Below, in pieces: positions 1 through 11,495 of a stretch of 64,000 nucleotides of DNA. Both the position numbers and the translations under genes were made by a program. The stretch spans positions 25,857,048 through 25,921,047 of the forward strand of contig CM019220.1 in assembly GCA_009741485.1 (NCBI GenBank), given 5' to 3'. This DNA is from Malurus cyaneus samueli (taxonomy: Eukaryota > Chordata > Aves > Passeriformes > Maluridae). Below the pieces are notes generated by a model. That model was given only the letters and a program-made list of their open reading frames with translations. It was not told the origin of the DNA and did not search any database. Position 1 is the first letter of the stretch. The number at the start of each line of letters is the position of its first letter.

Positions 1-62
1 AAGCAGTAATATTCTCCTTTGCTCACACCTCAGAACACATCAGTGGGATAAATGGGAATCTA

Positions 63-68
63 TTTATT
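63..68 (-). terminator. Second candidate polyadenylation signal AATAAA
   Basis: The transcript strand reads ATAATAAATAG here. It is the most distal AATAAA visible, but the window ends 62 bases further on, so only part of its downstream context can be judged. Confidence 0.2.
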
Positions 69-485
69 ATGAAGCAAATTCCAACTTTTTTCTACCTAAC
101 TGCTCTCCTCACCAGCCCCTCTGTGTCTGCTAAGGCCTGGGCCCAGCAGAGCGGTGCTGAGGCGGTGGCTCTGGGCTGTTGCTGGGCTCAGGGTCTGCCC
201 AAAGCCTGCTGGCCCAGCCCCCTTGCCCACAGCGATCCTCCCACCTCATCTGCGCTGGCACACTCAGCACTGCAGCCCTGCAGGGGGAACAACTGCACCT
301 GAAACCAGGTCACCAACCCGCTGGGAAAGTCCCAGAACCGGCACCCTGCTCATCACCACAATGCTCCAGCTCACGAATCCCCTGAGCACCTCCTACTGAT
401 GAGCTTCTCTGTCTCTGTGCCACTCCCTGCAGTGGCAGCAGCACGACAGGAAAACTTGCAAACCACTTCCAAAGGACTTGCCACG

Positions 486-491
486 TTTATT
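486..491 (-). terminator. Candidate polyadenylation signal AATAAA
   Basis: The transcript strand reads AATAAA here, followed within 60 bases by a G/T-rich stretch (GTGGTTTGC, then TTTTCCTGTCGTG). It lies about 5.2 kb past the stop, compatible with a long Helios 3' untranslated region. A second AATAAA lies at 63-68. Neither can be confirmed without transcript ends, and upstream signals could be used instead. Confidence 0.3.
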
Positions 492-3400
492 TTTCCAGGC
501 TGAAGCAAGAAGCAAGTGCTTTAAAGACTGCTCCCGGTCCTAAGTGGGAACTTAAAAGTCCTTTTCCAAGGGTGCTTCACTTAAAGCGCTGAGGTGAGAA
601 AACAGGAGCTTTTCCCTGGCTCTCTGTAGGGCACGGTGCCGCTGGGGGCTCCTGTGGCAATGTTGGCATCACGCTGGGGACACCGAGCTCCCTGGGACCA
701 GCTACAGACCGGCTCTGGCTGGACAGCTGGAATGCACTTCGCTAGGGTAATTTTCAGCCCTTCTCACTCCTAACAGCCAGCTGACTCCAGGAAATCTCAC
801 AGCAAAGTACCAACAGGGTCCTCTCTCCCGGTCAAGCTGCCAAGCAGGGGGCAGAGCAGAAGGGATGTTTCCTTTGGGTTGGTGCATTCTGAAAGGGACT
901 GGCAGGATATCATGAACGACATCACAATCTCCCAAAATGCATTTGAAAAGGCACATATACAATAAAGCATATATCTAACTACACAATACCATATATATAT
1001 AAATATACTTTCTCAAGCTGTCCAGCTGCCCCAGACCACGGGCCATCCATTTTTGTTTTTAAATGCTACTAAGCCAAGCTAAGATGCAAATTACTAGCAC
1101 AAAAGCCAATATCATCACCCTTTTCCTAAAATCCCACACTGACTTTAGGCGACTCTGGCAGCCTCCCTCCTCCCCCCTCATTACATTATAAAGAACAGCA
1201 AGAGTTAAGGAATTTATCAAGCAAAGGAGCTGTATTACTGCAGCTCCTGCCCTTGGCTGAAATAAGCACCTTTGCTGCAATTTTCTCCAAAGTTTCTTTC
1301 TGGAGGAAGGAGTGTCTGCTGTCTGGCCTCTTTCAAATCAGAACAAGCTAGTTCAGGACCTGGACAACAATAATAATTTTCCATGAAAGCCCAGTTTTGA
1401 AGGGTTGGGTTTCATTACTGACCTCCTGCCTGACAGCAAAAATTTAGGAAAGCCCTTGTAAACAGAAAGAAATTTGGAAACTCTGACAATTGAGAATTTC
1501 TCCACCTCACAATAAACATACTTTAGGTCCATACAGCTACTTTTTGAGCTGGGTCCTCACATTGTAGAAACCAGAACCACCAAAAATCAGGGCAATTATC
1601 CCATTTCAAATCTTCCTCTCTAATACAGTCCAATACAGGATAATGCCATTATACCCTTCACACCACATCATAGATGAAAGCACTTTTTAAGGAGAATAAA
1701 ATTGTTTTAATTCCATAAGTTACTGAGTAAAGAGCTACCTCTACTGAAAGATGCAATATATTTTGATGTGCACTCGTAACTGATTACAAAGAGAGGTGGC
1801 TGTAAAATTCATCAGCCATAACTGTAGATATATAGATAATGCCCTTCACTCCAACGATGGATCACACCAAGAGCAGAATAAGCAGTCACAATTCTATTTC
1901 AATTAATAGGCTTATAATCCTCCAAACTGAATCAGAATATTGCTATTTTTGATGTAAAAGGGTTTACTGGCAGGGATGTGCACAGAATTTTTTTTTTTCT
2001 TCTTAATGAAAATGGGGAATGCTCACAGGAAGCCAATTCTAAATTTGCAAATGCGTGTTTCTAACTGGAAACCTGATTCCAAGAATTTCAAGAGAGTCCA
2101 ATAAAAATCAGCCAGGTTCGATTTCCAGCACCAAATACTCAGAACAAACGGATTTGGAGGCCAAGGATTAGCTACTGAAATTCCTAGTACACTATGAATG
2201 ACTAATGAACTAGACGAAACTCAAGAGCTTTTCTTAGAAATCCAATTCTTGCAGAGAGCAAGCAAGAAAAAACACCCAAAGAAAACTCTGCTGCCCTGTT
2301 TTGCATGCTTTTGTGAAGGGACAAATTGTATGACATAAAGCTCTCTACTATTTTTTAGTAGGAACTGAATTCTAAAGTATATGTTAATCTAAAATTTTGT
2401 TCAAAATTTGAACTAGAATTTAATCTTTCTCCTTTCTCTAACTCTTAGATGAAAATCTTCAGTGAATGTTTAGATAAGGACACTGATGATCAAAATTAAT
2501 GAGACCCCTCAAGCTTCTTCCTCTCCAAAAAATGTAATTTTGTAAGATAACTCCCCAGTGCCTTGAGCCTGTGACACCAGGACATACAGATCTCACCTCC
2601 TACCATTAGATCAAGAAGCTGGGCTTAACTGATGCCAGGTCCAAAATCAGCAGGCCTCCCCATCTGATCCTTTAACCATCTGCAGAATACCCTACAGGAG
2701 GTATCAGCAAGTCATCAGCGAACCAAAGTGCACGCTAACGAACTGCAGATATAATTGCAGCCAACTGATTTGTGGATACACAAGAGATTCTCTACCTTTC
2801 CCGTATTCTGGTGCTTTCCCAAACAAAGGCGGAAATTTTAAACACTTTTTCCCTAGTGCTAACTATTCCAAGAAACCACAGCCCATGTTCTTTCACTGAC
2901 CACAGAGGGGAGAACGGAGTGTTGCCCCCAGAGACTGAAAGGATTTGCCGGCAACCTTTCTCTCTGGCTTGGGCACGTGTTTTTCTGGAGGCCCAGGCAA
3001 GCCCAGCAACCCTCAGGCCCAGAACCTTTCCCTTTCCACCTTGTTCTTAAAAGACCTTTCCTGCTTCAGCAAATCACAACCACTTTTTTCTTTCTTTTCT
3101 GAATTTCCAGGCACGTCCTGACACAAAGCACGGCCGGCCGCCTCCTAAGCCCACCTCCCTAACTGCAGAGCATCAGCCACACGGAATAAAAGCAATGCCC
3201 TCCAGCATCTCCCTGCTTTGCTCCTGCACAAACTCCTTTGACTGCACCAGGCACAAGACAATGAGAACGGTCCAGAGGACGGCACTGCTTCATTTGCCCC
3301 AGTTTCCTCTACATTAGGGTGAAGAAAGAAGGAGGGGGAGGAGCCCGACGACATTAAGAACAATGTTGGGAACAGATCTTTAAATCTGTCTCTCCAAAGC

Positions 3401-4408
3401 CTGCATATTCCCAGCCTTAATAGGTCTCACATTACACAAGATGACATTTCTCTCCATATTGTATTATAATTAATAGGCTAGTGCAAGACTTTACCAGCTC
3501 CTACTTAATAGCATTGCAGTGCTGGGAAGCAGTCATCAGGTAATCTGGCCATGATCTACTGTATCCTTTCTAAACACAGGTTCTAGCTGCCAAGAATGTC
3601 ACCATAAAAAGATTTCAATCAATACCACTCAGCTCCTACTTTCAAATGCTCCAGGTCTAGGAAGAGAAGAAGAAAAAAAAACCCAGTACCCTCAAAACGA
3701 ACAGCAAACTGGCATATGTATCGAGTGCACAGATTGGAGGGAGCAGATGGGAATTCATTATGGCCTGATCTTGCTCTCTCTTTTATACTTTAGTAACTTT
3801 ATCCCTTGGAAAAGGTCTCCCCAAGCGCATGGAGACCGTGTGCGTGGAGGGGGTTAAACCCATGCAGATCTTTCCATTCTCAAGCTGTGCTCTTGTTGCC
3901 AAACAACAACATTTCAATTGTGATTGGTACAAACAGTTGGGTTTCAATGGCAATCTGTCCTGTAGGTTTAAGCCCAGTTTTCACTGATGCAACTTGCTGG
4001 GTGGTTGCTGGCTTTGTTATTTACTGAGAGAGAAAGAAAGGAAACAAAGCAGATCAGTGGACTTGTTTTCTTGTCCAGTCTGCAGGTCAAGGACTTGCCC
4101 TGGAGTGTTTCTCCACTTACTTTCCCTATAGGGAAATTAATGAATTAGGAATAAAAATGAAATCTGTAAGTCCAAATCAATACACAGCAGCTACATCTCT
4201 GCTTATCACTTTCTGAAGAAGTAGGGAAGGTCATTTATGACCTGTTGGTTTGCAGGGCTTCTGTGCTCTCCAGGAGCAAAGGCTATCCAGCAAAACCTGC
4301 TAATGCTTCCACCCCTAAAGCAGAATTGATGAACACAAATGAAAGGAAATCAGTGGCTCAGCAAATTAACAAGGAAGATGTCAACAAGAGAAAAAACAGG
4401 CAAGGTGT

Positions 4409-4493
4409 GGATCCTGATGTAGCTGAAGTAGTTGGGGCAGTTCCATTAAATTTAATGGAGCCAAGAGGATAAATGCTGGCCAAGATCTGGCTC
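4409..4493. repeat. Old palindromic interspersed repeat, copy 1
   Basis: A left part (GATCCTGATGTAGCTGAAG) and a right part (TGGCCAAGATCTGG) flank a perfect 18-base palindrome at 4442-4459 (TCCATTAAATTTAATGGA). The layout resembles an old repeat I know from bird and reptile DNA, with CTCAGCTGGT...arms and a CCATTGA/TCAATGG centre, related to copies at 15140 and 38996. I cannot give its database name. It lies in the presumed 3' untranslated region. Confidence 0.45.
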
Positions 4494-4569
4494 CTAACGC
4501 TTTCCCAGCTGCAAGTCTTAGTTTAGGCTGTTGCCAAGAGGTTAACACTGTGACAGTAGAATGAGAAAG

Positions 4570-4577
4570 TATTTACA
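4570..4577 (-). promoter_or_regulatory. Possible Pumilio response element TGTAAATA
   Basis: The transcript strand reads TGTAAATA, a match to the Pumilio consensus TGTANATA, inside the presumed 3' untranslated region. One such match in 5.6 kb is close to chance expectation, so this is only a candidate post-transcriptional site. Confidence 0.25.
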
Positions 4578-5001
4578 TAATGATATATCTATATATACTT
4601 ATATTTAAAGAACACTTCGCTACTAGTACTTTTGTCATTTTTAAATCCATAATTTTAAATTGAAAGTATTTCAGAAGAGCAGCAGAACCTCTTGAGTAAA
4701 CTACAGACACTCACCCACTCCTAGGCCACTTACTGTCCTAGGAGCAAGTATGAATGTTATTTCTAAATGCTCATTCGTAAAATTTAGGGTGCAACTAAAG
4801 AAGTAAGGCTTCCAAGGGTCTCTAAGAAGCCAGTGAGACAACACATAGGCCTGAAGTAACAGAATATCAACAATTCTAAAAAAAGGTGCTTCATAAGTTA
4901 AGGAAAATAAAAATACAAAGCCTCAGACTTACCACAGAAGGCCCTCAGACTTATGAAACTAAACTGCTGTAATGTGGTACAGTGTTAAGACATACATTTC
5001 T

Positions 5002-5016
5002 NNNNNNNNNNNNNNN
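5002..5016. other. Assembly gap, 15 N
   Basis: Fifteen unresolved bases interrupt the presumed 3' untranslated region. The true gap length is unknown. The flanks are ordinary A/T-rich sequence. Confidence 1.
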
Positions 5017-5510
5017 TTTACATTCTAGAGGGGCAGTACACACTGAACCCAGGAAAACAGCTCACCCCTGAAAGTAATTTTGAAAGGAATATTGACTTTG
5101 ATTCATGCTCCGAATTCCCTAACAGTTTTGCTTTAAAAATATTTGTTCATTCTGCAGAACAAAGTTCCCCCCACCTTTCCTCCAGCCACCAAAAGCTTGC
5201 ACTGTATCTACACACTAGAAAAAGGCTCTCCGCTGAAATGTTTCTACCTGTTCCTCTGAAATTGTAAATGAATGGCATCTTGTTGGGACTTGAAAGCACC
5301 TGGCAGGGTTGAGCGATATCCCAAAAGAGGACATGGTGTACAACTGACTGAGACAGACACAGACTGCCTTCCAATTCCCACAGAAAGCAAGGTGGGTCAT
5401 TCTCCAAAAAGTGATGGCCACAACAAACCCCTCTTTTAACCCATTCCCTTCCTTCTTTCCATTCTTAAGCTGGGCAGAGCGAATGAGGTTGGGTCCACAA
5501 AAAATAAGGT

Positions 5511-5557
5511 TAATAATAATAATTAAACAACAGCAACAACAACAGCAACAACAACAA
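5511..5557. repeat. Trinucleotide-like simple repeat (AAT)n then (CAA/CAG)n
   Basis: A short TAATAATAAT run is followed by interrupted CAACAGCAACAACAACAG units. In the transcript it reads as TTG/CTG units starting about 100 bases past the stop codon. A minus-strand frame through it gives a polycysteine run that is an artefact. Confidence 0.85.
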
Positions 5558-5658
5558 AATAGGTGTCTCAATGTCTGAGGAAAAGTGGGATTGTAAGTGC
5601 AGTATTTCTTCATGTGCAGTTCTTCTACTTCATACGAGTCCCCTTTGGATGAGAAGGC

Positions 5659-6383
5659 CTAGCGGAATGTGTGCTCCCCCCGGACTATGTGCGACGAGAA
5701 CTCATAGCGGTCCTGGCTCCGGTAGCCACAGATGTTGCACTCCAGTGGGTCCCGGTAGCCATGGCAGCCCATGTGGATGGTGTACATGACATGGTCCAGG
5801 AAGAGGACGCGACAGTGCTCGCACTTGAAAGCCCTAATCTGCTCCCCTTCTCCGTTGATCACCTTGTACATATCCTTTAAAGAGCCCTTAGAAGCTTTTG
5901 TGACATCCAAAGGCTTGGCCTCCTCCTTCACATAAGCCGGGTTTGGCTTTATCTTGGGGGTTAAGGCAGCGTTTCCTGGGTAGGACTGGCGGTCGTCGTG
6001 GCTGCTGTCTGAGTCAGTGGAATCCAGGCAGCTATTGCTGGGGGAGCCCTCTCTATCCTGGATTCGACTCTTTGGTCTGATGAGGGAGATGGGGCCATCC
6101 ATGTTGATCTCGTGGCTGTCGGCTGTATCCCTGCTGATGGGCCTCTCCATCCTGCTGGGATGATAGACCTGAGCGTAAGCTGAGCTGATGACCGGGGCCA
6201 CCTCTGCGATTGTGCTCGGTGTGTGCTGCATCAGGGGGTGAAGCGCCTCAGCTCCAAGGTAGGTGATTGCATTGGTGATGGCTTGGTCCATCATGTGAGA
6301 CTGCATCAGCTCAGCCTCCTTCTCATAGCTTATGTTCATATCAAAGGGGATATCTGGATAGCCAAACCTCATGAACTTTTCAC
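5659..6383 (-). CDS. IKZF2: IKZF2 terminal coding exon E: linker and zinc fingers 5-6, stop
   Basis: The coding part of the last exon is 725 bases, residues 240-480 plus the stop TAG at 5659-5661. It begins [17 protein letters not shown], carries the family block [17 protein letters not shown] and the serine/aspartate-rich [16 protein letters not shown]. It ends with the paired C-terminal dimerisation fingers: finger 5 with Cys427, Cys430, His443 and His447, and finger 6 with Cys455, Cys458, His471 and His477. [19 protein letters not shown] and [14 protein letters not shown] are hallmark sequences. The acceptor is tcttag at the 6384 side. The final residue is Arg (codon CGC), where I remember His in human Helios. 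The first ATG inside this exon is internal, not a start site. The exon continues into the 3' untranslated region. Confidence 0.97.
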
Positions 6384-9300
6384 CTAAGAGATAAGAGCAA
6401 ATGTATGAGCAAAATCAACACAATCACTGCAATGTTTCACCGTAAAAGGAGTGGGGAGGGACAGAAAACCCCAGACTTGGGGTGACATTATTCCAGAGTC
6501 TAAAGTTATCTTCCTTCTACTTGTTTACTGACCTCCTATAAAGTTCCTGTCCTGACATTGGTAAAACAGTAACCTTTCCAACAGCTTTCTTTTTGCTTTT
6601 TTAAAATTTTATTCGAGGCTGCAGAGACTTCCAGGGCAGGACCTTCCACTGGGCTTGACTGCGCCCACACTTCAAGTTAGGAAATACATGTTAACTGGTA
6701 GATAATGGATTGAAATATTGAGGTCACTGAAGTTCTAACTTCAGAGCATACCATTAGACACACTCTCCCCAAAATTCAGGGGACCATTTCACATGTCCCC
6801 CACAATCTGAGGTGCCTCACATCTACTCTACAACAGGGCTGCACAGTGAGAAACGTAAACAATAGGTACAGGGGGTTTGTTGTGGAGGAACCTTTAGGGC
6901 CAATATACGTAAATCCTTTAACCAGCAGAAAAATACATTAAATGACAGCATGTGGCCATGAAGAATGAAGCCATTTACAGGAGCATTAGCGGCTGATCTT
7001 TGCAGTTTTTCCACCTCAAAAAAAAAAAAAAATTCTATAATTTTTGGACTGAGACAAAAAGACACACACCCCCACTTCATTCCCACATCTATTTAGGCAA
7101 GAAAACAGAGAAACCACATGTATAGCTTAGTTTCACTTGGTAAAAGGCAAAAGCAGCTTTCACTGACACAGTATAAATAAATACATAACCATGCTGAAGC
7201 TGGCTGGTTCATCACTGTGTGAATCCAAACTCACATCCTCGTAACCTTTTCACATCAATGGCATGACAGATGTGCAAAACCAGAACCACATGCTGGTACA
7301 CTATGGCAGTCACAGGGCATGTAACGCATCACAGCTCTCCTTAAAGGTGAACAAATTCACCACTGCTCACACCAGGGCTCAACTCAGCAGCACTACTTTT
7401 CCAGTGATGGCTTTGGAGTGTCAAGACAAGCAAAGCTCATGGAAAAACTTCTTTTTAAACAGAAAAGGTTCTATGTATATGATACAAGATATTCATGCTC
7501 CTATGTGTTCGCACACATAGTTAGCTAGTTGTTGACAGTAAACTTCTAAACTTGATTTTATAAAGTCTGATAAATAATTTTGGTTGGTTTTCATTTTCTT
7601 TGTTACTTCACTCCCTTGATACATAAAACCAGACTGTTTTTCAGTTGTGTAAGATAATAAATTCAAGGAGTCACTACTTACAAGTGGTTTGGCTACTCAA
7701 GAATTAAATTACTCAAGAATCTTCTTCTATCACCTTTTGCCAAAATTGCTTGGAACACGTGTAAAAACCACCATAAGAAACAGAATCGTAATCTTAAATC
7801 TGTTCCAAACTGCATTAGTACATTTCAACACAGCTATCACTCAGCATTTTATTTTTGACTCTAATAACTCACTCCACTAAATGTGACTTATTCTAAAGTG
7901 ATGCATAGAGAACAACCATGTTGTCCTAAGAGATGATGCATCACTTCTGCTGGGGAACTTCTCCCTGATTAGCAAGATAATTAAATGTAAGTCTAGAGTG
8001 AAGCATATGAATATTCCTACTCTCTTCAGCAACAGTGTTTATGTGCTTCCGGCTGGACACCATATCATGTTTGTTTAACTCACAATGTGTACTCAGTGAT
8101 GGTCCTGGTAATCTAACACGACCTGTGGATGATTTTTGCCATCAAACATCCTCTTTTAAGTGTTTTGCAGTCTGGTCTGGCAGTCTGTGATGGCTGTGCT
8201 CCCACAGACAGGATGGACAACTCTGTAACAGGACATGGCTCCAGCCTCCCATGAAACAGTGCAGCTTCTTCCCAAGTGGGGCCAAAGTGGGGCTGGAGGA
8301 CAGCTCCAGGAAGCAAGTGTGTCTGGTGCCCACTGGTGCCTGTCACCTGCTCTGGCCACCATTCTTGTGTTTGGATAAAGAAATGGATCTGGTGAGGCTC
8401 TGATCCAGCTGCCAAACATGCTGTCAGTCCTTTGCAGGCTTTATAGACCAAGAAATATTACTCATCCTTTATGGGCTAGTTGGATAAATGATGCAAATCC
8501 TTTCATCATCCATGTTTAGTTACTCCAGCACAGATAGCAAAGAAAGCTGTAAATTGCCAGTGACCTGAATTATTTATTCCTTTAATTATGAACCAGCTCC
8601 AAAGATGTCGGAGCCTGAGAAATGGAGTATGACATAAAAGAGTAAAATAAATGTTAACATGGGAAGGAGAGGGCATAAAACACAGAGCTCAGAAGCAACT
8701 AACATACAGTCCAATAGACAGTACAAACATGGTTTCCAAATTAAATTCCTCTTTAGTCAATTCTATACGTACAACCAGCAAATCAGACCAATCATTCTGA
8801 ATTTTCATGTAAACTATGTTCAAATTCTATTTATCCTTGCCCTACATTAGTGAAGTAGAAGAAGAAACATTCTCCCCTCTGGCCATATGACATTCAAACA
8901 AACCCCAACACAGGTATTTGATGCTAGATCAAAGCACTCAGACACAGCTGTCCTGCGATACCTGTAGCCCATCTCATCAAGTATCTAAAGCAGCTGCAGT
9001 GCTGGACACTTGGGAGAAAGCTGCAAGAAATCTTGGAGAAAGCCATTCCAGCATTTCCCCCTGGGGAGGTTTCTCCCTGACCCCCATTAACCAGAAGCTG
9101 ACTGTAATTTGGCAGCCGGCTGATCTTCATCTGTTCTGAGATGCCCGTGTATTTTTAATTCTTACTCTAACAACCATCGTCTTATCGTAAGCCACATAAA
9201 TGTCTCTTTTTGCATCCTGCCAGTTCTTAACCCCGGTGACATTCTGAGAGTAAGCTCCACATTCCAACTGAAAATACATGAATCTGCTTCACGTGACCAG

Positions 9301-11351
9301 CCTGAGACGGCTGCTTTTAATTTAAACAGTGTCTGCCTCTCCCTCATTGAACAAGAGCAAAAAGAAGTACCCACACTCCTTGCACATCACAAGCTGTACT
9401 TTCTGCCTCCACTATTTCACCTGGTTTGGTAAGACTAGTACCTCAATAGCAAATATATAAACAAGTGTCTCACACAGAAATTAATTAATTCTATTTGCTG
9501 TATGCTGCTTCCTTTCCTTCTGAAAATTTAGTCATAGGAGAGACTGTGGTCCATAACCACAGTCCCTTGGAGACTGCTGATCAGAAAGAGCAGTGAAGCA
9601 TTGATAGATGTAGCATGCAAAGATTTCAGCTTATGCTTACATGACCTTCTCATAAACACCATTAAGTTGTTTTGGATAGGTGCCACGCTTGCAGTATACA
9701 CAGGAAAATTTCCTGCAAGCAAGAGAACCATTACACATTCTTCCTGATAAGAGTTGAACACTATTTAATTGGGGAGAAAAAGGGAAGAAAAGTGAGGTCA
9801 TGGTGGAGTAAAAAAAAAAAAAAGAAGGCAGCCAAGTGAAGACTGCTGTTATTCAATCTAAACACTGTGATGCCACTAAAGATCAGAAAAATAAGATATG
9901 GTAAATATGAAAGTGGGTACTTTTTTCCTACATCTGGATAATGATATATTACATCTATAGAAAAGAACAGATTTATCTAAAAACAAAGAGTATAACCGGC
10001 TGAAGAGAATAAAAATGTGCCAGAGAATCCCTCAAGCAAGAATTTCCAGTCAGTAAATTAACCTCTGAACACAACAACATACGGTCAATGCTGTGTGAGT
10101 AGACAAGCAGAATCGCCTTTTTGTCTAAAAACATATGACCATTGGAAATACTGATGTTTGTCATGCTCATGATCATTCCTCATGTGGGTTAGATCACTGC
10201 TGGCCTCACCCTGCCCCAGCACAGATATCTGGGAGTGGTCAGCTGACCGAGAGCAGCCAGGTCAGTGTGTCAGTCCCCCCAGGTGAGCTGCTGCACGCTG
10301 CTGGCCCCCTGCTATTCCAAGTCATGGAGGTTACTAACAGCCACCTTCAGGGGTGATTGAACAAATCCATCTGAATCTGCATTTAGCTGAGGGACAACAA
10401 TTTTTCTAAATGGCTGTGCTAATTGTTTACAGTCCCCTGATACTCTCTGTAAATGTCCTTAGTGTAGACAGAATGAGACACCCTTAAGTTCTGTGTGACT
10501 GTCCTTCCAGGGACTGAACTGGAAGCAAGCATGACTTTACAGTCCGACACTTACCCTAAACAATTCTCTGTTCCAGCTTCCCTCCTAGGAAATTTTGCAC
10601 TGCCTCAGTAGCAGTAAAAAGAACTTTAAGATACAGCTCAAACCATGTAAAATTCTCCATACTGTCACCTGTTACAAGCTAAATAATTTTAATATGTCAA
10701 GACACAAGGCAAAATATGAATTCTCGACCTAGGATTCTAAATCTGGGAACCAAAAGCCACCCAATGCTGTTTCATATTCATGCATTAATAAGTTTATTGT
10801 GTGCAGGGTGCTGCACTCAGAGCAGGAACTTCTTCCAGCACAAGGGATGCGATTTACTTCCTCATGCCAGTATTATCAGACCAGTTGTTGCCAAGTGTCA
10901 GGAATTTAATACAAATTAGAAGTCTCGAGATACTTGTTGTTTGTTTTTTTTAACACATATGGAGACAGATAATTATATGACAGTCTTAGCTTGTTTTTGC
11001 TTTTTGTTGTTTTGTTTTTCTTTTTTTATGGAGCAAGGAGAGGGAAGACAAGAAGTTTAATTCTCAAAAGAGCTAGAGAAAAGTTTAAAAAACACTCAAA
11101 ACAAAACAGTGTCAAGAAAAGAAATTTTCTAATGCATTTTCATGATAGTGGACCTCGCTTTTGAATTCTCAGGGTTGGTAAATTGAATTCCATAATTTTC
11201 ACGATTTCTTGCTGTGATTTAACCACCTCCACTGTTGTATCAGAACCAAGCTGTGTGAGTGCTACTTTTCCCCCTTTCTTCTGACTATTATAAATAGCAA
11301 GTAATCTATATCTATGCACCAAAAAGAATAAAAGGTGTATTTCCAGCTTAC
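6384..11351 (-). other. IKZF2 intron between exons D and E
   Basis: This is a 4968-base intron with donor gtaagc and acceptor tcttag. The first about 210 bases after the donor remain open in the exon D frame. It holds T-rich runs around 10940-11030 and poly-A/T tracts near 7018-7032 and 9811-9824. I see no gene and no transposon that I can name. Confidence 0.9.
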
Positions 11352-11495
11352 CCACAAACTTCTGTGGGGTGGAGCTCTTACGCTTTCCCATGTTGCTTGT
11401 CAGCTTCTCTATAACAGCAGGTCTCTCAAAAGGCACCACAGAAATATTGTTGTCCATCACAGGCTCTTGTTCCTTACAATCTTCCAGAGCAGGTA
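11352..11495 (-). CDS. IKZF2: IKZF2 exon D: central linker
   Basis: This 144-base exon encodes residues 192-240. It completes the Val codon, continues [20 protein letters not shown], and ends [15 protein letters not shown]. The KRKSS(T/M)PQKF block is shared by Ikaros-family members, while EDCKEQEP and [12 protein letters not shown] are Helios-like. No zinc finger is present; this is the flexible region between the DNA-binding and dimerisation parts. The acceptor is atgtag with a rather short pyrimidine tract, and the donor is GTGG followed by gtaagc at 11351. Both edges are phase 1. If the downstream intron were retained, the frame would stay open to about 11140. Confidence 0.96.

Larger units (their letters stand above)
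1..5658 (-). other. IKZF2: Presumed IKZF2 3' untranslated region and possibly downstream flank
   Basis: The stretch follows the Helios stop codon with no splice site or gene that I can support. Mammalian IKZF2 transcripts have a multi-kilobase 3' untranslated region, so most or all of this probably belongs to the terminal exon; that is inference. It contains a CAA/CAG-type repeat near the stop, a 15-base N gap, an old palindromic repeat, a TATATA run near 990-1004 and, on the transcript strand, AATAAA motifs at 486-491 and 63-68. The short frames on both strands here show no family resemblance. The leftmost 700 bases are more GC-rich than the rest and could already be intergenic. Confidence 0.6.

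Noticed and set aside
2115..2128. GGTTCGATTTCC, resembling a tRNA T-arm
   Set aside because: No acceptor stem, D-arm or anticodon arm could be folded around it.
4245..4472. Plus-strand 75-codon frame rich in Lys/Asn
   Set aside because: It is antisense to the presumed 3' untranslated region, runs through the palindromic repeat and has no family match.
5215..5613. Minus-strand frame with a polycysteine run
   Set aside because: It is a translation of the TTG/CTG simple repeat in the presumed 3' untranslated region and has no domain.
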